64,000 nucleotides of DNA, from contig JBBSCG010000003.1 of NCBI GenBank assembly GCA_038250515.1, positions 1 through 64,000 of the forward strand, in the 5' to 3' direction. Each line of letters begins with the position of its first letter. Position 1 is the first letter of the stretch. The notes under the pieces were generated by a model that saw nothing but the letters and a program-made list of their open reading frames with translations, made no database searches and had not been told where the DNA came from. Both the position numbers and the translations under genes were made by a program. The DNA is from JAICUY01 sp038250515. GTDB lineage: Bacteria > Chloroflexota > Limnocylindria > QHBO01. Positions 51,673 through 59,696 of the stretch are shown piece after piece.

Positions 51673-51765
51673 AAGCACATCGGTGGCTGCCTGAATGGCA
51701 GAAAGCACTCCGAGGTCGCCTCGAGCAGGGGGCAGCGGGGCTGGCCTACGGCCCTGGCCTGGCGC

Positions 51766-54288
51766 ATGATGACCGTCGTGCGCTCTGATCTCCCCAGCGG
51801 CACCGTCACCTTCCTGTTCACCGACATCGAGGGTTCGACCAGGCTGTTGCACGAGATCGAGGCTGAGGCCTATGCCGATGCCCTGGCCGAGCACCGCCGC
51901 ATCGTGCGCGAGGCGTTCCGGGCCGAGGGCGGGGTAGAGGTCGACACCCAGGGGGATGCCTTCTTCGTGGCCTTTCCAACCGCGCCAGGCGCTCTGCGGG
52001 CAGCGGCTGCGGCGAACGAAGGACTGGCGCCGGGTCCGATCCGCGTGCGGATGGCCATCCACACCGGCACGCCGTACCTGACCGAGGAGGGCTACGTCGG
52101 GGTCGACGTCCACCGCGGTGCGCGCATCGCGGCGTCCGGCCACGGCGGCCAGGTGCTCGTCTCAGCCTCCACGGCTGCCCTCCTTGGCACGGATGGGCTG
52201 CGTAACCTGGGCGAGCACCGCCTCAAGGACCTTTCGGCACCCGAGCGCATTTACCAGCTCGGCGACGACGACTTTCCGGCACTCAAGTCGCTGTATCGGA
52301 CCAACCTGCCGGTACCGGCGACCCCGTTTCTGGGTCGCGAGCGGGAGCTGGCCGAAGTGGTCAAGCTCCTGGAGCACGACGACCTACATCTGCTCACCCT
52401 GACCGGGCCGGGCGGCACCGGCAAGACGCGGCTCGCCCTGCAGGCCGCGGCGGAGGCTTCCGAGTCCTTCCCCGACGGCATCTACTGGGTGCCACTCGCG
52501 CCCCTGCGCGACCCCGAACTCGTGCTCTCATCGGTTGCGCGGACGCTTGAAGTCAATGAAGAGCCCGATCGCCCCATCCAGGACACGCTCAGCGCGCACC
52601 TGGCGGGCAAGCGCCTGTTGCTCGTCCTCGACAACCTCGAGCACCTGTTGCCGCAGGCGACCGCACCGATCGCCGCACTCCGTGACGCAAACGGGTCTTC
52701 CCTCCTGGTGACGAGCCGCGAGCGGCTGCGGATCCGCGGCGAGCAAACCTGGCCGGTGCCGCCGCTCGCCGACAAGGACGGGGCGGCGCTGTTCGTGGCT
52801 CGTGCGCAAGCGGTCGACCCGTCCTTCACCCACACCCCCGCAGTTGACGAACTGTGCGCTCGACTCGACGAGCTTCCGCTGGCGATCGAACTCGCCGCCG
52901 CCCGCACCGCGGTCTTCTCGAGCGCGCAGTTGCTCGAGCGACTGTCCGGGCGCCTTGACCTGCTCAAAGGTGAGCGCGACGCCGATCCGCGCCAGCAGAC
53001 GCTGCGCGCCACCATCGAATGGAGTCACGCCCTGCTCGCACCGCCGGAGGCACAACTCTTCCGCGGGCTCGCGGTCTTTGCCGGCGGCTGCACGTATGAC
53101 GCCGCCGAGCAGGTCTCGGGCGCGGACCCCGACACCCTGCAATCGCTCCTCGACAAAAGCCTTCTGCGCAAACGGGATGCCGCCTACGGGCCTCGTTACT
53201 GGATGCTCGAAACGATCCGCGAGTTCGCCGCCGAGCGGCTCGAGGAGTCGGGCGAGGCCGAGCCGTCACAGCGGCGGCACGCCGAGCACTTCATGGCCCT
53301 GGCCCAGGACGCGGAGCCGAATACACGCTCGTACTCCGCCGAGTGGATCGAGCGGCTAGAGATGGAGCATGACAATCTGCGCGCCGCGCTCGACTACCTC
53401 GCGGCCTCAGGCGAAAACGAACTGGTCTTGCGATTGGCCGGAGCCCTGTCGGATTTCTGGCACTACGGGGGGCACGTCGCCGAGGGCTGGCGTCGTCTCG
53501 AGAGCGCACTCGAACCAGAGGAGCGCCCGACGGCGGCCCGTGCCAGGGCCCTCACTGGGGCTGCCGACATGGCGTATGGGAGCGGAGATGCTGCAACAGC
53601 CAGGTTGATGGCCGAGAAGGCGCTCGCGCTCCATCGCCAGCTTGGGGACACGTGGGGCGCCGCATATGCGCTGAACCTGCTCGGCGTGGCCTTCATCGAG
53701 GAAGGAGACTTCGAGCGGGCGCAGCAGCTCGTCGAAGAGGCAGTAGATCTCTTCCGCCGGCTCGGCGATGACCAGTTCACGCTCGCGGCAACTCGCACTC
53801 TGGCATTCGCTTACTACAGCCGCGGCGACCTCGACCGCGCCCGCACGCTCCACGAAGCGAACCTTCGCCGGGCGAGAGCGGGGGGCATGAAGGAGACCGA
53901 GGCTGGGACGTTGGGCTCCCTGGCGATCATTGCCGTCGACCAGGGCCGCGTCGATGACGCGCTCGCGTTGGTGAAGGAAAACGTATTGGTCGCGCGCGAC
54001 CTTGGCTCCGCGCACGGAATCGCGCAGAGTCTCTGTCGCGCCGCCGATGTTCTCGCCCGGTTCCTCGGGAATGCGCACGCGGCCGCCCAACTCCTCTCCT
54101 GCTTCGAGGGCCTGCGACAGCAGATCGGCGTCAGCGAGGCCTGGGTCTCGAGGATGAACGAGCAGACGCTCGCGGCCGTCCACGCGCAACTCGACGCCGC
54201 CGCCTTTGCCGACGCATGGGAGCAAGGCCGGAAGCTGACGGTCGACGAGGCCGTCGCGCTCGCCCTCGGCTCGGTTGAACCGGCATGA
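51766..54288 (+). CDS. Adenylate/guanylate cyclase-domain regulator with ATPase and TPR repeats
   Basis: An 840-residue multidomain protein. Residues 5-175 are a class III cyclase domain (GTVTFLFTDIEGSTRLL, VEVDTQGDAFFVAFPTAPGA, MAIHTGTPYLTEEGYVG). Next is an ATPase of the AAA/STAND type with Walker A TGPGGTGKTRLAL and LLLVLDNLEHLLP. TPR-like repeats fill residues about 560-790 (ALHRQLGDTWGAAYALNLLG, FRRLGDDQFTLAATRTLA). Whether the cyclase is active is unclear. The ATG at 51766 lies 93 bases after the tRNA. It overlaps a collapsed copy of itself at 54285. Confidence 0.9.
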   Translation: MMTVVRSDLPSGTVTFLFTDIEGSTRLLHEIEAEAYADALAEHRRIVREAFRAEGGVEVDTQGDAFFVAFPTAPGALRAAAAANEGLAPGPIRVRMAIHTGTPYLTEEGYVGVDVHRGARIAASGHGGQVLVSASTAALLGTDGLRNLGEHRLKDLSAPERIYQLGDDDFPALKSLYRTNLPVPATPFLGRERELAEVVKLLEHDDLHLLTLTGPGGTGKTRLALQAAAEASESFPDGIYWVPLAPLRDPELVLSSVARTLEVNEEPDRPIQDTLSAHLAGKRLLLVLDNLEHLLPQATAPIAALRDANGSSLLVTSRERLRIRGEQTWPVPPLADKDGAALFVARAQAVDPSFTHTPAVDELCARLDELPLAIELAAARTAVFSSAQLLERLSGRLDLLKGERDADPRQQTLRATIEWSHALLAPPEAQLFRGLAVFAGGCTYDAAEQVSGADPDTLQSLLDKSLLRKRDAAYGPRYWMLETIREFAAERLEESGEAEPSQRRHAEHFMALAQDAEPNTRSYSAEWIERLEMEHDNLRAALDYLAASGENELVLRLAGALSDFWHYGGHVAEGWRRLESALEPEERPTAARARALTGAADMAYGSGDAATARLMAEKALALHRQLGDTWGAAYALNLLGVAFIEEGDFERAQQLVEEAVDLFRRLGDDQFTLAATRTLAFAYYSRGDLDRARTLHEANLRRARAGGMKETEAGTLGSLAIIAVDQGRVDDALALVKENVLVARDLGSAHGIAQSLCRAADVLARFLGNAHAAAQLLSCFEGLRQQIGVSEAWVSRMNEQTLAAVHAQLDAAAFADAWEQGRKLTVDEAVALALGSVEPA

Positions 54289-54698
54289 CGGAGTCACGTT
54301 CTGACCTCCCCTCCGGCACGGTCACCTTCCTGTTCACCGACATCGAGGGATCGACCAAGCTGTTGCACCAGCTCGGAGCCGAGGCGTATGCCGATGCCCT
54401 GGCCGAGACCCGGCGCGCTGCGCGCAGCGGCTGCGGTGACCGACGGGCTGGCCCATGGTCCGATCCGGGTGCGGATGGCCATCCATACCGGCACGCCGCA
54501 CCTGGGCGAGGAGGGCTACGTCGGCAGCGACGTGCACCGCGGCGCCCGCATCGCGGCGTCCGGCCACGGCGTGCTATCGATGAGCGACGGCGGCTCGTGG
54601 ACCGGTGTGCTACCGAGGCGGACGCTGCCCGGCTGTGGGCCGATGGGCAGGCGATGAGCGTAGACGAGGCCGTCGCCTACGCGCTCATTGTCAGCTGA
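54285..54698 (+). pseudogene. Collapsed copy of the cyclase-ATPase gene
   Basis: The first 41 residues (RSDLPSGTVTFLFTDIEGST, KLLHQLGAEAYADALAE) match the start of the preceding gene. The frame then shifts and about 31 residues are missing; the cyclase segment IRVRMAIHTGTPHLGEEGYV continues in another frame from about 54412. After VHRGARIAASGHG the ATPase and TPR parts are gone, and the last 30 codons (ARLWADGQAMSVDEAVAYAL) match the C-terminus of the parent. Start and end survive, and almost everything between is lost. It overlaps the intact gene by ATGA. Confidence 0.8.
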
Positions 54699-54908
54699 CG
54701 CGGCACAGGCCCAGGGAACCCGAATCGGCTCTCGACACGAACCGCGCGCGTTTTGGACGTTCCAGTCCAAGTTGTCGATCAAGGCTCAGCCATTCACAGG
54801 ATTCAGTGTGCGACGCACCTGATGTCCCATCGGGGTGACGAAGACACGATAACTGGACGCGTTTCGCTCAAGCCCCACGCTTGGTGCCACTGCGCTCACA
54901 CGTCCCGG

Positions 54909-54954
54909 CCTTCCAAGGTCGATGTCGCGGGTTCGAACCCCGTCTCCCGCTCCA
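54909..54954 (+). pseudogene. 3' fragment of a second tRNA-Gly (TCC)
   Basis: Forty-six bases from the anticodon loop (CCTTCCAAG) to CCA match the same part of the tRNA at 51627-51672 with 5 differences. The T stem differs by a compensated pair (GCGGG/CCCGT against GCGAG/CTCGT), so the source was a functional relative. The 5' half (acceptor, D arm and left anticodon stem) is absent. Such a fragment is what remains at one end of a segment inserted at or deleted from a tRNA gene. Confidence 0.78.
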
Positions 54955-54978
54955 AATTTCCCACCGCGCGACAACGCG

Positions 54979-55149
54979 TCAGTCGGATCGAACGCTCCTC
55001 CGGGCCTCTTCGAGCATCGCGGTCAGCTCCTCATCACATTCCAGCTCGAACTTCACCGCGACGACATCGAGCATCTCGAGAGCGCGCTTCTTGAGCCGTT
55101 CCCTGTCACCGTTGTGAGCATGGCTCAGCGCCGCGTGGTAGCTCACCAT
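54979..55149 (-). CDS. Small helical protein, unknown
   Basis: A 56-residue charged helical protein (VSYHAALSHAHNGDRERLKK, RALEMLDVVAVKFELECDEE, LTAMLEEARRSVRSD). AGGA lies 5 bases before the ATG at 55149. No family is recognised. It lies just beyond the tRNA fragment; the 262 bases to the next gene at 55412 show no supported feature. The composition is protein-like but the call is moderate. Confidence 0.5.
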   Translation of the reverse strand: MVSYHAALSHAHNGDRERLKKRALEMLDVVAVKFELECDEELTAMLEEARRSVRSD

Positions 55150-55411
55150 CACGGTCCTGACCGCTAATCCGATTCTGCTGTGACCGTCCACACGTCCCCC
55201 TGGGTACGTGCGACGCCTCTCAGCACACTCCGTGCCCACGGGTAGGCCGAGGAGCGCGCAGCCCGCACCGTGAACAAGGAGCGCCGCGAAGCTGGCGAGA
55301 CCAAGAGGAAGGCCTGAGCGCAGCTCGGCGGCGACAGGCTGAGCGGTTCGGTGCGAGACCGCCTGGCGCCGTGCAACCGCGTCGGCACCGGTGTTGCATG
55401 CTGCGTTGGGA

Positions 55412-56067
55412 ATGATCAACCGCTCAACTGCACCGATCATCATCGGACCGTCCGTCGCGCGGGCCGCGGGAATCGGGCTCACCGCCTACGGCCTGATCGG
55501 AATCGTGCTCATCGCCGTGACGCTGCTGGTCGGCGGCGCTGCGCTCGGTCGCGTGGAACGTCTGACGGGTTCGCTGAACGGCACGCTGACCGCCGCCGCA
55601 ACGACGGCGCGCAGCTCCGTCAAGGCCCTCGGTAACCTCCAGGAAGGCGTCGGCACCAGCAGTACGGCGGCCCACGACGCGAGCGGGCTCGTCGACCAGG
55701 CCTCGACTACCAGCGCGCAGCTGGGCGCAGCCATGACCCTGTCCATCCTCGGCGCGCAGCCACTGCTGCCCATGGCGGCCAGCTTCAACGACCTGTCGAC
55801 GCAGCTGCGCAGCCTGTCGGGCGATCTGCGCTCGATATCAGCGGCGGGGACCTCGACCGGCTGCAGCTCGACATGCAGCGACTAACGACCCGCCTCGAGA
55901 GCCTCGACGCGAGCAGCGCGATCGTCACCGGCGGCAATCTGCGGCTCGCGCTCCTGGCGCTGCTCACCTGGCTCGCCTTTCTTGCACTTGGCTCGCTGCT
56001 GCTGGGGATCGCACTGCTCGCCTTCGTCCGCCGGCGCGTGCCTGTCGTTCCTGTCAGCGACGCTTGA
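55412..56067 (+). pseudogene. Two-helix membrane protein with a frameshift
   Basis: The first frame encodes a transmembrane helix (GLTAYGLIGIVLIAVTLLVG) and a long Ala/Ser/Thr helical region (LGRVERLTGSLNGTLTAAAT), then goes off at about 55848 and stops at 55885. A one-base shift restores DLDRLQLDMQRLTTRLESLD followed by a second transmembrane helix (LTWLAFLALGSLLLGIALLA) and a stop at 56067. The complete product would be about 218 residues with a helical periplasmic domain between two membrane anchors. The damage may be real or a sequencing error. Confidence 0.7.
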
Positions 56068-56081
56068 CGCCTGGCTGAACC

Positions 56082-56897
56082 TTACTGAACCTGACCCCGC
56101 AGCCACGCAACAACGTCGGCAACCACTGCCCGTCCCTCGGGCTCGTTATGCAGCTCGTGGCGTAGCCCGGGATACACCCGCCGGGTCACGCCCGGCACCC
56201 GCGCCAGCGGTTCGGAGGCTGACGGCGGCACGAGCCAATCCGCATCGCCATGCATTACCAGGGTTGGAACGTGGATGCGTCCGATCCCCGCCCGCGTCCG
56301 TGCCTGCGCTGCGAACGCCTCCCGGCCGAAGCGGAAGGTCTGGCGGTTGACGACAAGCGGGTCGCTGCGGAACGCCTCCGCGACCGCCGGATCACGTGAC
56401 AGCACCGAGAAGTCGTCGTCGCCCGACACGCTGACCCACGGCAGGACGCGTCCGAGCACGGCCGCCGCCCAGCGCAACCACTTCGGATGCCCCGAATCCA
56501 GCCCCGGCGCCGACAGCACCATGAGATCCGGCTGCGGCCTCGCACTTTCCGCGTACTCGACGCAGATCAGGCCGCCCATCGAGTGGCCGTACAGCACCAG
56601 CGGCAGCCCCGGCCGCCGCGCAGCCGCCATCCGGCCCTCGAGATCGTCGAGCAACGACCGCCAAACCCGCACATCACCGCGACGCCCTCCCGACCCGCCA
56701 AAGCCCCGTTGGTCGTAGGCGCGCACCTCCAGACCCGCCTCGGAAAGCCACTCACCGACGTGCTCGTAGCGACCGCTGTGCTCCGATACGCCGTGAACGA
56801 GCAGTACAACGCCCCACGGCTCGCCGCGCGCGGCCCACGACCGCGCGAGCAGCGGCGTGCCGTCGGCGGCGGCGACCGGATCGGTCTGTGAAGCCAT
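56082..56897 (-). CDS. Monoacylglycerol lipase-type alpha/beta hydrolase
   Basis: A 271-residue serine hydrolase. VVLLVHGVSEHSGRYEHVGE contains the oxyanion HG motif, AYDQRGFGGSGGRRG is typical of monoglyceride lipases and lysophospholipases, and the nucleophile is in LYGHSMGGLICVEYA. The acid is in MHGDADWLVPP and the His in GLRHELHNEPEG. The ATG at 56897 is 17 bases from the divergent gene at 56915. The substrate is probably a lipid ester. Confidence 0.9.
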   Translation of the reverse strand: MASQTDPVAAADGTPLLARSWAARGEPWGVVLLVHGVSEHSGRYEHVGEWLSEAGLEVRAYDQRGFGGSGGRRGDVRVWRSLLDDLEGRMAAARRPGLPLVLYGHSMGGLICVEYAESARPQPDLMVLSAPGLDSGHPKWLRWAAAVLGRVLPWVSVSGDDDFSVLSRDPAVAEAFRSDPLVVNRQTFRFGREAFAAQARTRAGIGRIHVPTLVMHGDADWLVPPSASEPLARVPGVTRRVYPGLRHELHNEPEGRAVVADVVAWLRGQVQ

Positions 56898-56914
56898 AAG
56901 CCCGATAATGACCC

Positions 56915-57535
56915 ATGGCCGACCTGTTGATCGAGGACCTCCTGCGCGACGAGGGCTTCCACAAGACCGATGCGCGCGCCGCCGCGCGCGAGGTGCTGGA
57001 GGCGAACGGCCTCACCCGGCCGGGCAAGGCGCGCATGGCACCGGACAAGCTCGACCGCGTACGTGCCGCACTCGACCGTGCCATCGTGCGCCACTGCTCG
57101 GATCCGGCGTGCATCGCCGCGGTCGCGGCCGACCCGCGTCGCCACCTCGAGGTCAATCGACCGCGCTGCTCCATCTGCTCCGGTTCGAACAACCGCCGCG
57201 CACTGCGTGCCATGGCGGAGGCCTGTCTTGCGGCCGGCGTGCGGCGCGTGCTGATCGTCGGTGGGCGCTCGCCTGCGTACGTCGAGCTGGAGCGCACGCT
57301 GACCGAGCTCGAGCTGCGCTTTGTGGACGGCACCTCCAACCTGCCCAACGGGACCGATGCGCTGCGCGACTGCGCCTGGGCCGACCTGCTCATCGTTTGG
57401 GCGCCGACGCCGTTGCCGCACAAGGTCAGCACGTTGTATCGGTCCGAGGTATGCGACGTCGCGCACCGCGTGATGGTCCATCGACGCGGGCTCGAGGCGC
57501 TGGCCCATGAGGTGGTGACGCACCTGTCGCGCTGA
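56915..57535 (+). CDS. Unknown protein with a CxxC centre and DUF2325-like half
   Basis: A 206-residue protein. Residues 1-65 are a helical domain (DEGFHKTDARAAAREVLEAN, GLTRPGKARMAPDKLDRVRA). The centre has PRCSICSGSNNRRALRAMAE, a CxxC that could bind zinc. The C-terminal half (GVRRVLIVGGRSPAYVELER, ADLLIVWAPTPLPHKVSTLY) has the strand-GG-turn pattern of DUF2325-like proteins. No function is known to me. It starts 17 bases from the divergent lipase gene, and its stop is 33 bases before the next gene on the same strand. Confidence 0.7.
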   Translation: MADLLIEDLLRDEGFHKTDARAAAREVLEANGLTRPGKARMAPDKLDRVRAALDRAIVRHCSDPACIAAVAADPRRHLEVNRPRCSICSGSNNRRALRAMAEACLAAGVRRVLIVGGRSPAYVELERTLTELELRFVDGTSNLPNGTDALRDCAWADLLIVWAPTPLPHKVSTLYRSEVCDVAHRVMVHRRGLEALAHEVVTHLSR

Positions 57536-57568
57536 GGCTTGGCCCTGCACTTGCCAGAGGAGGCCCTC

Positions 57569-58240
57569 ATGCGCAAGTTCTTTCGCGACAATGGCCTCGC
57601 CATCTCGATGTTCGGGTTCTTCTTCCTCTTTGTCATCGGTCTGTCGATCACCGGCTGGATGGAGGAGAACAGCACTTTGGTGGAGCATGGACAGCCGGAG
57701 ACCGGCTTCCTCGCCTACCTGTTCAGCGGTGCGTTCGGTGAGGCAATCTTCGAGAACTGGGAGAGCGAGTTCCTCCAGATGGCCGCCTACGTGGGGCTCA
57801 CCGCGGTCCTGGTGCAGCGCGGATCCGCCGAGTCCAAGCCCGATGCTGGCCGCAGCCCGGTCGACGCCGATCCCGCCAAAAAGCCCGGTCGGAAGCGGGA
57901 CGACGCTCCCTGGCCGGTCCGCGCCGGCGGCGGGTGGCTGAAGCTGTACCAGCACTCGCTGACCATCGCACTGGCGCTCATCTTCCTGTTCTCCTTCGCT
58001 ATGCACGCCGTGACCGGCGCCGCCGATTACTCAGAGGAGCTCATGGCGCACGGCGAGCCAGGGATCTCGGTTCTGGGCTACGTCACCGGCTCGCGCTTCT
58101 GGTTCGAGTCGTTCCAGAATTGGCAGAGCGAGTTCCTGGCGGTCGGGATGCTGATCGTGCTGTCGATCTTTCTGCGCCAGCGCGGATCCCCCGAGTCGAA
58201 GCCGGTCGACGAGTCCAATGCCAAGACGGGCTCAGACTGA
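57569..58240 (+). CDS. DUF6766-type membrane protein made of two repeated halves
   Basis: A 223-residue protein with four helices. Each half has the same order: a hydrophobic helix, an acidic loop with HGQPETGFLAYL or HGEPGISVLGYV, ENWESEFLQM or QNWQSEFLAV, a second helix and VQRGSAESKP or RQRGSPESKP. This points to an internal duplication. The two halves are joined by a polar linker of about 50 residues. AGAGGAGG precedes the ATG at 57569. The family is widespread in soil bacteria and uncharacterised. Confidence 0.85.
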   Translation: MRKFFRDNGLAISMFGFFFLFVIGLSITGWMEENSTLVEHGQPETGFLAYLFSGAFGEAIFENWESEFLQMAAYVGLTAVLVQRGSAESKPDAGRSPVDADPAKKPGRKRDDAPWPVRAGGGWLKLYQHSLTIALALIFLFSFAMHAVTGAADYSEELMAHGEPGISVLGYVTGSRFWFESFQNWQSEFLAVGMLIVLSIFLRQRGSPESKPVDESNAKTGSD

Positions 58241-58322
58241 CCGTTCCGTCCCACGGCATCCGACGTTGCAAGCCCCCGACCGCCCCATGCCGCGACCGAG
58301 CAGGCTGGACGCCAAGTACGCC

Positions 58323-58414
58323 TAATGGGCCGATGCGGAACCGGTATCTCAGCGCACCGCCGCCAAAGCGGCGTAATGGGCCGATGCGGAACCGGTATTT
58401 CAGCGCACCGCCGC
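58323..58414. repeat. Two 41-bp direct repeats, 51-base period
   Basis: The segment 58323-58363 is repeated at 58374-58414 with one C/T difference. Each copy begins TAATGGGCCGATGCGGAACC and ends with GCACCGCCGC. A partial third copy with GCGGTATCGGCTCTC follows near 58432. The array fills the 306-base gap after the DUF6766 gene, in which I see no coding sequence. Confidence 0.75.
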
Positions 58415-58546
58415 GAGGCCGCCCCGACGGAGCGGTATCGGCTCTCACGGGAGCCGTTACAGCGACATTCGAACCCGACCCAACTGTGGACCGGATATAG
58501 CGCATCTCAGCAGGCCCGATAGCTCACTTGCCTCAGCGGGCCCCGT

Positions 58547-58813
58547 TCAGTCATCCGCGCCGGATCCGAACACCAGCCGCCGGCCGCGACCCAACAGCCG
58601 CGGCAGATACGGGACCAGCATGGCGCTGACCGCCAACAGCAGAATGACCAGCGAGATCGGCCGGGTGATGAACACCGTGGGGTCTCCCTGGCTGATCTGG
58701 AGGGCGCGACGGAACTTCTGCTCCATGAGCGGCCCCAAGATCACGCCCAGGATCATCGGCGCCACCGGAAAGTCGTATCGCCGCATGAGGAAGCCCACGA
58801 CAACGTGTACACC
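58547..58813 (-). pseudogene. C-terminal remnant of a TctA-type tricarboxylate transporter
   Basis: The last 88 codons match the end of TctA membrane subunits: GVHVVVGFLMRRYDFPVAPM, ILGVILGPLMEQKFRRALQI and SQGDPTVFITRPISLVILLL. TctA is normally about 500 residues; the first 80 percent is missing and upstream sequence on this strand does not look like transporter. No TctB or TctC gene is nearby. Confidence 0.78.
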
Positions 58814-59142
58814 CGGCGAAATATCCGGAAGGTCCGGTCGGGTCTGACCTCGATGTTTCCGTCGCGAGAGGAGCCGCCCGACGCGGAGGCGTAATGCGTC
58901 TGACCGGTCCCGATGCGGAGCGCAGCGTTCATCTGACGAAGGACACCGCTCTGCTTCGCCCACTCGCTCGCTGAGCGTTCCAACCGCAAAGCACGAAACG
59001 CGCCGCTACCGCTCCTCGACGGACACGACCCCGATGCCGTGTCGGTACGACATCTCTCCACCCAACCAGCCGGTGACCATGCGCAGGACCGATGCGATGC
59101 CGCCGGCGTGCCTCGCGTCCATATATCGGACAATTGATCAGA
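58814..59142. other. Gap without supported genes
   Basis: This 329-base stretch lies between the TctA remnant and the DUF1697 gene. Frames are open on the minus strand but the composition is not convincingly protein-like, and no RNA gene or strong hairpin was found. It is probably decayed sequence together with the promoter of the DUF1697 gene, just upstream of which is an AT-rich ATATATCGGACAATTGATCA. Confidence 0.4.
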
Positions 59143-59688
59143 ATGACGAGCATGCGACAGACGCGGTACGTGGCGCTGCTGCGCGGCGTCAACGTCGGCG
59201 GTAACGCCAGGGTCTCGATGGAGGCGCTGCGCGAAACCTGCCCGTCCATCGGCTGCAAGGACGTCGCGACCTATATCCAGAGCGGCAACGTCGTGCTCAG
59301 CAGCTCACTCACGGCCGATGGGCTTCGCGACCGCCTGGCATCCGCCATCGCCGAGCAGCTCAGCGTGCCGGCGGCGGTCATGATTCGGACCCACACGCAA
59401 ATGGCGAAGGTCATCGAGGCCAATCCGTTTACCGACGCGGACGCCGGCCACTTGCACGTCGCCTTCCTCAGTGATGAGCTGGACGACCGGGCGAAAGGCG
59501 CTGCCAACGAGATCTCGATGCCGCCCGAGGAGTTCGCCATCCGCGGTCCGGAAATCTACCTGCACCTGCCGAACGGGATGGGCCAATCGAAGCTGCCGGC
59601 GGCATTGCTCAATCCGCGGCGGCTCGGCGTTGCCGCCACGGTGCGCAACTGGCGAACGGTCACGAAGCTTGTCGAGATGTCGGCGTAG
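59143..59688 (+). CDS. DUF1697 family protein
   Basis: A 181-residue protein with the DUF1697 signature YVALLRGVNVGGNARVSMEA at the start, DVATYIQSGNVVLSS, and LPNGMGQSKLPAALL near the end. The family is widespread, with a ferredoxin-like fold and no assigned role. ATGs at 59143 and 59152 are both possible; no clear ribosome binding site decides between them. It is convergent with the gene at 59697. Confidence 0.88.
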   Translation: MTSMRQTRYVALLRGVNVGGNARVSMEALRETCPSIGCKDVATYIQSGNVVLSSSLTADGLRDRLASAIAEQLSVPAAVMIRTHTQMAKVIEANPFTDADAGHLHVAFLSDELDDRAKGAANEISMPPEEFAIRGPEIYLHLPNGMGQSKLPAALLNPRRLGVAATVRNWRTVTKLVEMSA

Positions 59689-59696
59689 GCGAAGGG

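Noticed and set aside
51597..54954. Active mobile element between the two tRNA-Gly pieces
   Set aside because: No integrase, transposase or relaxase is present, and the repeats differ at 5 of 46 bases, so at most an old scar can be claimed.
58323..58414. CRISPR array
   Set aside because: Only two full units with a 10-base spacer, and no cas genes.
58753..59133. 126-codon minus-strand frame upstream of the TctA remnant
   Set aside because: No recognisable motif and a composition like non-coding DNA; it runs over the remnant in another frame.
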